Shown here piece by piece: positions 5,102 through 9,062 of a DNA stretch of 9,062 bases. Below the pieces are notes generated by a model. That model saw only the letters and a list, made by a program, of their open reading frames with translations. It ran no database searches and was not told where the DNA came from. The DNA comes from Methanobacteriota archaeon (lineage in GTDB: Archaea; Halobacteriota; Methanosarcinia; Methanosarcinales; Methanoperedenaceae). The first letter of the stretch is position 1. Every line of letters starts with the position of its first letter. Made by a program: the position numbers and the translations under genes. The DNA lies in NCBI GenBank assembly GCA_018900975.1, contig JAHIFK010000324.1:1-9062 (forward strand), given 5' to 3'.

Positions 5102-7450
5102 ATGGTAAACCAGAGGCTCACAATCTATCTATACATTTTCTCTGTCTCTGTAGCGATGCTGATACTCCAGGTATCATTTATTCGTATACTATCAGTTGCC
5201 CAGTGGTACCATTTTGCCTTTCTTGTAATAAGCATCGCCCTTTTCGGGATGGGTGCTGCAGGTACTTTTCTATCGGTTTATCCTGAGATAATGAAAAGGG
5301 AACTCACGCAGCTTATACGATCCCTGACCTTTGTTTTTTCCTTGAGCATTGTGGTCAGTTTCCTGCTCGTGAACAACATTCCATTTGATCCATTCAGGAT
5401 AACATGGGACAGAATGCAGCTTCTCTACATAATGGTTTATTATGTTGTCCTCTCTGTTCCGTTCTTTTTTGCGGGCATGATCATTACCATCGCCCTTTCA
5501 AGGATGGAGGATGTTGGCAGGATATACTTTTCCAGTCTTCTGGGTGCTGCGCTGGGGTCGATCATGGTGATACCTCTTTCAGTTCTTGGAGCAAAGACCG
5601 TGGGACTGGCTGCCATTATTGCTGCCCTTTTCATACCTGTATCCAGAAATAAAAGGAAGCTTTCCCTGGTCTTTCTGGGTCTGCTGCTTTTAATGACGCT
5701 GTATTTTCCCCAGATAAACATATCTCCGTACAAGAGCCTGAGCATTGCCTTGAGCTACCCGGACAGCGAGCTTCTATATACTCAATGGGATGCTCACTCA
5801 AGGGTGGATGTCATGACAGGTCCCATGGTGAGGTATGCACCGGGATTGAGCTATACCTATCAGGGAAATATTCCGGAACAGCTGGGGATAACGGTGGATG
5901 GTGACCGGCTCACAGCTATAACAAGGTGGGATGGAAACACCTCTTCGTTAACCTTTATTGACTACCTCCCCACCTCATTACCTTTCCATCTGAACAGGGG
6001 AAAGACACTTATTCTTGAAACAGGAGGCGGTCTTGACATTCTTGCAGCGCTTTACTATAATGCCACACCCATTACTGCAGTTGAACCAAACCGGATGATC
6101 TCCGGATTGATGACAAGATACGGCGATTTTTCAGGGCATCTTTACGAAAAAGCAAACATCGAGGTGAGCGAAAGCAGAAGCTTTGCCCGCAGAAGCAAAG
6201 AGAAATACGATGTGATACTTCTCTCCCTGACAGGAACCTCTCCAGCATCAACTGGTATCTATGCACTTAGCGAGAATTATGTATATACTGTGGAAGCTTT
6301 CCAGGATTATATGGACCGCCTTTCAGAGAACGGTGTATTGAGCATCACAAGATATGTTCTTCCCCCGCCCAGAGAAAGCGTTCGCATAGTCTCAGTGGCT
6401 ATTGAAGCTATGGAGAAGAACGGGATAAAGCAACCTGAAGAACATATAGCTGTAATAAGAAGCTGGGGAACCATAACTATCCTTATAAAGAAAAGCAGGT
6501 TAACACAGGAAGATATCACAAAATTGAAGGAATTCTCCAGGGATCGAAGATTCGATCTTGTATACCTGCCTGGTATCACCATTGAGGAGACAAATGTTTT
6601 CAACAGGTTCCCTGAACCCTACTATTATCAGGAGATCAGTATGTTGTTCAGGGACAGGAAGACGTTTTATAATGAGTACCTTTTTGATGTCTCACCTGTG
6701 ACAGATGAACGTCCATTCTTTTTCCATTTTTTCAAGGTTGGAAAGATCGTCCCGACTTATGAGAGCATGGGCAGGAAATGGCAGCCCTTTATTGAAGGGG
6801 GATATCTTGTACCTGTAATCTTTCTTGAGGCACTGGTCCTCTCACTGGTGTTCATACTGCTGCCGCTTAAAAAGCTTGGAAAATATCAATATAAGAAAGG
6901 TATTCTTGTGTATTTCTTATGCCTGGGACTCGGGTTCATGTTCGTGGAGATAATCTTTATACAGAAATTCATCCTGTTCCTGGGCAACCCTATATATGCC
7001 ATGTCTGCAGTGCTTTTCTCCCTTCTCCTTTTTGCAGGGTTGGGCAGCTTTTACAGTGAAAGACTGAAAGACCCGTCAAAGATCATAATAGCCCTGAGCT
7101 TCCTGATAATTCTATATCTTATAGCTCTCCCTTCGGTCTTTAACATACTGCTTGGGCAACAAGTGATAACCCGGTACATGATGTCCCTGTTAATAATAGC
7201 ACCTCTGGGATTTCTTATGGGTATGCCTTTCCCCCTAGGCATCAGGATGGCCAAAAGAATCAGTCCAGACCTGATACCATGGGCATGGGCTGTTAACGGG
7301 TGTGCTTCTGTTCTTGGCTCAATACTGGTTATAATGGTGGCATTATCCTATGGATTCAGCACAGTATTGATACTGGCAGCTGTTGCTTATATGACGGCCT
7401 TGCTGTTCATGCTGTCTTCTGGGCTTCTCCGGTTAGAGGAACGAACCTGA
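5102..7450 (+). CDS. Membrane protein with spermidine-synthase-like domain
   Basis: A 782-residue protein from ATG 5102. About six or seven N-terminal membrane helices (residues 8-200) are followed by a Rossmann-type methyltransferase/aminopropyltransferase domain and a second membrane block with the family ending PLG-x-RMA, WAWAVNGCASVLGS. Nucleotide-binding motif I is LETGGGLDILAAL (305-317), with the acidic motif II residue E328 in AVEPN. This is the layout of large spermidine-synthase-like membrane proteins. The usual YDVI-x-D-x-x-D catalytic motif is replaced by YDVILLSLTG (369-378), so normal aminopropyl transfer is doubtful. The frame is open back to ATG 4946, but those 52 residues come mostly from the repeat. 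TTG 5069 is a third choice, and no good ribosome site is seen for any. It converges on the isoaspartate methyltransferase gene with a 44-bp overlap. Confidence 0.85.
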   Translation: MVNQRLTIYLYIFSVSVAMLILQVSFIRILSVAQWYHFAFLVISIALFGMGAAGTFLSVYPEIMKRELTQLIRSLTFVFSLSIVVSFLLVNNIPFDPFRITWDRMQLLYIMVYYVVLSVPFFFAGMIITIALSRMEDVGRIYFSSLLGAALGSIMVIPLSVLGAKTVGLAAIIAALFIPVSRNKRKLSLVFLGLLLLMTLYFPQINISPYKSLSIALSYPDSELLYTQWDAHSRVDVMTGPMVRYAPGLSYTYQGNIPEQLGITVDGDRLTAITRWDGNTSSLTFIDYLPTSLPFHLNRGKTLILETGGGLDILAALYYNATPITAVEPNRMISGLMTRYGDFSGHLYEKANIEVSESRSFARRSKEKYDVILLSLTGTSPASTGIYALSENYVYTVEAFQDYMDRLSENGVLSITRYVLPPPRESVRIVSVAIEAMEKNGIKQPEEHIAVIRSWGTITILIKKSRLTQEDITKLKEFSRDRRFDLVYLPGITIEETNVFNRFPEPYYYQEISMLFRDRKTFYNEYLFDVSPVTDERPFFFHFFKVGKIVPTYESMGRKWQPFIEGGYLVPVIFLEALVLSLVFILLPLKKLGKYQYKKGILVYFLCLGLGFMFVEIIFIQKFILFLGNPIYAMSAVLFSLLLFAGLGSFYSERLKDPSKIIIALSFLIILYLIALPSVFNILLGQQVITRYMMSLLIIAPLGFLMGMPFPLGIRMAKRISPDLIPWAWAVNGCASVLGSILVIMVALSYGFSTVLILAAVAYMTALLFMLSSGLLRLEERT

Positions 7451-8132
7451 CGCTCGTTATATGGGTGACGGTTATTTCCCCGTTCTCTTTCTGAACAAGA
7501 GTAAGGGTCTGGTAGTATGCCGTGCTTCCAAGGGGAAGTATCAATTTTCCTCCGTCCTTGAGCTGTTCGATCAGGGAGGGAGGGATATGGTTCACGGCTG
7601 CCGTTACCATGATGGCATCATAAGGTGCATGTTCTTCCCACCCAAAATAGCCATCCGCATTTTTTACCATGATATTCTGGTAACCTTTACTTTTCAGGGT
7701 CTTCTGTGCTCTTTCTGCAAGAGCAGGTCTGATCTCAATTGTATACACTTCTCCTGCCAGCTCAGCCAGCACTGCTGCCTGATAACCTGAGCCTGTACCT
7801 ATCTCAAGGACTTTTTCATCTCCTTGCAGGTCCAGTGACTGGGTCATGAGGGCAACGACATATGGTTGCGATATGGTCTGCCCTTCACCTATGGGGAGAG
7901 GGTAGTCCTCGTAAGCCCGGCTCATTAGCTCTTCATCCACGAACAGATGTCTTGGAAGCCTCCCCATTACTTCAATAACACGTTTGTCAGTGATGTCCCT
8001 TTCCATAAGATGCTCTCTTACCATTTTTTCCCTCGCCTGAGCGAACAAGTCGTTTTCTTTAATATCGGTCGCTTCTTCAATGCAGCCTGTGGAAGCCAGT
8101 AAGATGAACAACAGTACGATGTGGGTTTTCAT
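7407..8132 (-). CDS. pcm: Protein-L-isoaspartate O-methyltransferase, predicted lipoprotein
   Basis: A 241-residue protein from ATG 8132. From about residue 30 it is a complete PCMT, which methylates L-isoaspartyl residues with S-adenosylmethionine to start their repair. Visible signatures are REKMVREHL, D-x-RV-x-EVM with PRHLFV (50-65), AYEDYPLPIG-x-GQTISQPYVVA (73-94), motif I VLEIGTGSGYQ (108-118), then DG-x-x-G and APYDAIMVTAA (160-179), and RFVPLTG near the end. Before it is a signal peptide, MKTHIVLLF to ASTG-C17, that fits the lipoprotein pattern. Alternatives are ATG 8159, TTG 8177 (GGGGAG four bases upstream) and TTG 8048, which would remove the signal and give a cytosolic enzyme. 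The upstream starts have no strong ribosome site except 8177. The 3' end overlaps the convergent membrane-protein gene by 44 bp. Confidence 0.9.
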   Translation of the reverse strand: MKTHIVLLFILLASTGCIEEATDIKENDLFAQAREKMVREHLMERDITDKRVIEVMGRLPRHLFVDEELMSRAYEDYPLPIGEGQTISQPYVVALMTQSLDLQGDEKVLEIGTGSGYQAAVLAELAGEVYTIEIRPALAERAQKTLKSKGYQNIMVKNADGYFGWEEHAPYDAIMVTAAVNHIPPSLIEQLKDGGKLILPLGSTAYYQTLTLVQKENGEITVTHITSVRFVPLTGEAQKTA

Positions 8133-8196
8133 TAAGATATATTTGGCAGGAGGATTCATAAGATGATCTATTGGCAATTAACTCCCCGTTTTTTAC

Positions 8197-8208
8197 ATGA
8201 ATATTCAT
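8197..8208 (-). promoter_or_regulatory. 12-bp palindrome / TATA-like element ahead of pcm
   Basis: ATGAATATTCAT is a perfect palindrome upstream of the leftward pcm gene. Its AATATT core could serve as the TATA box, since a start about 25 bp further on would be near 8178, just before the TTG at 8177 and 19 bases before ATG 8159. It could equally be an operator. Assigned by pattern and position. Confidence 0.3.
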
Positions 8209-8274
8209 CTCACATTCGATCATTTTATCGGAATACCCCGCAGCTCTGCTGCATCCACACGCACACAACAAACT

Positions 8275-8344
8275 TATCGATTATCGATTATCGATTATCG
8301 ATTACAGATTGCTGATTGCAGATTGCTGATTGCAGATTCTAGAT
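8275..8344. repeat. Ten-unit heptanucleotide tandem array
   Basis: Ten consecutive 7-base units follow T-N-N-N-GAT. Four are TATCGAT, one is TACAGAT, then TGCTGAT and TGCAGAT alternate twice, and the last is TCTAGAT. The GAT at the end of every unit is invariant. The right half is therefore also a 14-bp repeat with two copies. The array lies in the intergenic region about 100 bp upstream of the leftward pcm gene and about 325 bp upstream of the rightward ATP-cone gene. The perfect four-unit part could change length by slippage. Confidence 0.9.
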
Positions 8345-8446
8345 TTAAGTCTTCCGATGAATAAGCACGAAGTTGCCAATGTTCAGAGGCATTGCACGAA
8401 GCGTAGCGGAGTGCGGTGAGTAGTCACTGCATCCACACTCGTTCTC

Positions 8447-8608
8447 ATGCTCTCAAAAGGCGATAAAAAATCAGAGAAACTCTTTGCAAACCTGAAAATT
8501 AGGCGCACAAAGGAATGATTTATAATCCCAAACAGGAATAAATACAAAGTGCCTATGCTGGAGCTAGACAAAATTGATAACATTGTAAAAAGTATACTCA
8601 ATGAATAG
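8447..8608 (+). pseudogene. Possible decayed coding remnant with internal TGA
   Basis: One frame is open from 8420 to a TGA at 8516-8518, and again from there to TAG 8606-8608. Read through the TGA, it gives MLSKGDKKSEKLFANLKIRRTKE, a stop, then FIIPNRNKYKVPMLELDKI and NIVKSILNE. The second part looks like an ordinary protein C-terminus, with charged and hydrophobic residues in helical spacing. A TGG to TGA change would explain the break. I recognise no family, and the tract is short. The 17-codon piece from ATG 8555 could also be a small peptide behind a TTTATAAT element. The rest of 8345-8446 shows nothing further beyond a GAAGCG/AGCGG-rich stretch. Confidence 0.2.
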
Positions 8609-8624
8609 ATCCACTACAGTAATG

Positions 8625-8632
8625 TTTATATA
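8625..8632 (+). promoter_or_regulatory. TATA box for the ATP-cone gene
   Basis: TTTATATA is a near-consensus archaeal TATA box. A start about 25 bp downstream of its centre would fall near 8654, at the ribosome site. The resulting leader would be very short, about 15 bases. Confidence 0.65.
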
Positions 8633-8653
8633 CAATTGAAAATGATGTAAATT

Positions 8654-8660
8654 AGGAGGA
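8654..8660 (+). promoter_or_regulatory. Strong Shine-Dalgarno site
   Basis: AGGAGGA lies eight bases before ATG 8669 and fixes the start of the ATP-cone protein. Confidence 0.85.
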
Positions 8661-8668
8661 ATTTATTT

Positions 8669-8935
8669 ATGGTGAAATTGAAAAAAAAGGGAGAGAAGAA
8701 AGAAGAACCGTACGATATGAAGAAATTAGAAGCATCCCTGCATAAGGCCGGTGCTAGTGCGGCCGTTGCTAAGAAAGTAATTGATTCAGTAAAGGTTCAT
8801 GAGGGGATGTCTACACAGGAATTGCGAAAATATGTCATTGGCCACCTTCAGAAGCTCGATCCGAAGACAGCAGAAGCGTACAGTGCCCATAAGAAGCCAA
8901 CAGAAAAGGCAAAGCCAACGGAAAAGCCAATGTAG
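8669..8935 (+). CDS. Stand-alone ATP-cone domain protein
   Basis: An 88-residue basic protein that is almost entirely an ATP-cone, the nucleotide-sensing domain found at the N-terminus of ribonucleotide reductases and in NrdR. The order fits: a VKLKKKGEKKEEPYDMKKLEASLHKAG N-lobe (residues 2-28, shown in parts: KKKGE, PYD, KKLEASL), a helical middle (33-44), MSTQELRKYV-x-x-HL (47-60), and DPKTAEAYSAHKK (64-76). In known ATP-cones the K/R-x-G-x-x-x-x-x-F/Y-D-x-x-K-L pattern contacts ATP or dATP. No catalytic or DNA-binding domain is attached, and no reductase gene is near. The tail is a tandem KPTEKA/KPTEKP. It has its own strong promoter and ribosome site. It might be a free regulatory subunit or a nucleotide-responsive transcription factor; its partner is unknown. 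Confidence 0.8.
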   Translation: MVKLKKKGEKKEEPYDMKKLEASLHKAGASAAVAKKVIDSVKVHEGMSTQELRKYVIGHLQKLDPKTAEAYSAHKKPTEKAKPTEKPM

Positions 8936-8985
8936 TTAGGTCTTGAATCTTGAGTTTAAATGATGCCTGCAACGGACGGCTAACA

Positions 8986-9032
8986 TGGTGCAAAAGACTT
9001 ACGTCCAAACCTTACAGGCTTCTTTTGCACCA
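8986..9032. repeat. Inverted repeat with perfect 12-bp stem
   Basis: TGGTGCAAAAGA (8986-8997) and TCTTTTGCACCA (9021-9032) are perfect reverse complements separated by 23 bases. The structure lies 50 bp after the ATP-cone stop. It could be a transcript 3' hairpin or a small inverted-repeat element. No T-tract follows the right arm, so a classical intrinsic terminator is not well supported. A further small dyad (TGGC, GCCA) runs up to the window end. Confidence 0.6.
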
Positions 9033-9062
9033 AGAACGTTATCCAAAATTGGCAAACGCCAG

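Noticed and set aside
8077..8271. 64-codon leftward frame over the pcm 5' end
   Set aside because: It overlaps the pcm signal-peptide region in another frame and shows no family features or ribosome site.
8390..8425. GAAGCG-TAGCGG-AGTGCGG stretch as an RNA gene or a known interspersed repeat
   Set aside because: It is GC-rich compared with its surroundings and looks repeat-like, but only one copy is visible and it folds into no recognised RNA.
8383..8601. 72-codon leftward frame in the 8.4-8.6 kb region
   Set aside because: It needs a TTG start, has no ribosome site, has a serine-rich low-complexity start, and is opposite the more protein-like frame at 8447-8608.

Overview
The window most likely comes from an archaeon of the methanogen/ANME type (Methanosarcinales or a relative). 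The grounds are TATA-box style promoters (for example TTTATATA ahead of the last gene), strong GGAGGT or AGGAGGA ribosome-binding sites, a V4R-domain protein next to a small winged-helix regulator, AT-rich intergenic DNA, and several exported proteins with lipobox or Sec signals. The lineage is an inference; there is no rRNA or tRNA here to test it.

Layout. Positions 1-373 are non-coding and hold the first copy of an approximately 146-bp repeat with inverted ends, plus one extra diverged end. A V4R-domain gene (380-886, +) and a small winged-helix regulator (883-1179, -) converge and share their stop codons. The 239-bp region ahead of the regulator has three perfect palindromes and divergent promoters. 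It leads into a rightward gene cluster of exported or membrane proteins: a secreted Ig-like protein (1419-2699), a terminator-like hairpin, a lipoprotein (2741-3307), a 69-residue membrane protein (3310-3519) and a five-helix membrane protein with a large soluble domain (3530-4867). The second repeat copy (4914-5048) follows, just upstream of a large membrane protein with an embedded spermidine-synthase-like fold (5102-7450). That gene runs tail-to-tail, with a 44-bp overlap, into a leftward protein-isoaspartate methyltransferase gene that carries a lipoprotein signal (7407-8132). Positions 8178-8668 are intergenic, with a ten-unit heptanucleotide array and a possible decayed coding remnant. 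The last gene (8669-8935, +) encodes a stand-alone ATP-cone domain and is followed by a 12-bp-stem inverted repeat.

How the parts may work together (inference). The V4R protein is a plausible ligand sensor and the winged-helix protein a plausible regulator of its own promoter and of the divergent envelope-protein cluster. The Ig-like protein, lipoprotein and membrane proteins look like an envelope module of unknown role. The two methyltransferase-fold proteins beside it are unusual: one lacks the usual aminopropyltransferase catalytic acid motif, and the other is a repair enzyme that appears to be exported. No CRISPR array, tRNA, rRNA, transposase or integrase gene is visible.
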